Positions 6,721 to 6,831 of a DNA stretch of 6,831 bases are shown piece after piece. Both the position numbers and the translations under genes were made by a program. Positions within the stretch are counted from its first letter, which is position 1. Every line of letters starts with the position of its first letter. Source of the DNA: UBA5734 sp964528645 (lineage in GTDB: Bacteria; Bacillota; Clostridia; Saccharofermentanales; UBA5734); contig CAZGSR010000061.1 of the NCBI GenBank assembly GCA_964528645.1, forward strand, positions 1-6,831, read 5' to 3'. The notes beneath the pieces are model-generated. The model saw nothing but the letters and a program-made list of their open reading frames with translations. It was not told the DNA's origin and made no database searches.

Positions 6721-6831
6721 GGTGCTGATTTCGGCAATTGCCGATTTCGGACGCACCCTTCGTGCGACCCCCGGTACTGATTTCGGCAATTGCCGATTTC
6801 GGACGCACCCTTCGTGCGACCCCCGGTACTG
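6721..6831. repeat. Tandem 52-bp repeat array B (two full copies, continues past the window)
   Basis: Units start at 6721, 6773 and 6825, again exactly 52 bp apart. The third is cut by the window end. The core is the same as in array A, with the palindrome CGGCAATTGCCG at 6732 and 6784. Array-specific changes are CTGA in place of CTAA at the unit start, GGTACT in place of GGTGCT from the second unit on, and the tail CCCTTCGTGCGACCCCC. Within array B, CGCAC and GTGCG flank CCTTC as a perfect 5-bp stem. The array starts 264 bp after the last unit of array A, four bases off the 52-bp phase. Confidence 0.95.

Noticed and set aside
6353..6831. CRISPR array
   Set aside because: The units resemble a repeat plus short spacer, but the 17-bp tails between cores are nearly identical. 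CRISPR spacers are longer and unique, and no cas gene is present.

Overview
The window carries a nearly complete Wadjet anti-plasmid defence operon, jetA-jetB-jetC-jetD, all on the + strand, followed by about 710 bp with no intact gene. The cassette is a bacterial SMC-type complex: JetA is the kleisin-like subunit (DUF3375), JetB the MukE/KITE-like subunit (DUF4194), JetC the SMC/MukB-like ATPase, and JetD the TOPRIM nuclease (DUF3322 plus DUF2220). The gene order and domain set match the type I form. This is a described system. What looks undescribed is the repeat-rich DNA beside it.

Layout: jetA enters from the left edge without its 5' end and stops at 949. jetB (953-1585) follows after 3 bp, jetC (1578-4943) overlaps jetB by 8 bp, and jetD (4940-6118) overlaps jetC by 4 bp. 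The genes therefore form one tightly coupled transcription unit whose promoter lies outside the window. All catalytic motifs that can be checked are present: Walker A, the SGG signature and Walker B in JetC, and the Glu and Asp-x-Asp TOPRIM motifs in JetD. No frameshift is seen, so the system looks functional. By family knowledge, JetABC translocates on or extrudes DNA loops, senses small closed circles, and lets JetD cut them.

Downstream, a 38-codon reading frame with its own Shine-Dalgarno (6143-6259) resembles the extreme N-terminus of a clostridial-type 4Fe-4S membrane protein and is probably a gene remnant. A short region with overlapping, mutually exclusive inverted repeats follows (6262-6322). 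Then come two arrays of a 52-bp tandem repeat (6353-6491 and 6721 to the right edge), separated by 229 bp. Every full repeat core holds the 12-bp perfect palindrome CGGCAATTGCCG.

Host: the DNA is moderately GC-rich, with strong AGGAGG-like ribosome binding sites. The remnant frame resembles proteins of anaerobic Firmicutes. A Clostridia-like host is a reasonable but weak inference; the sequence alone does not settle it.
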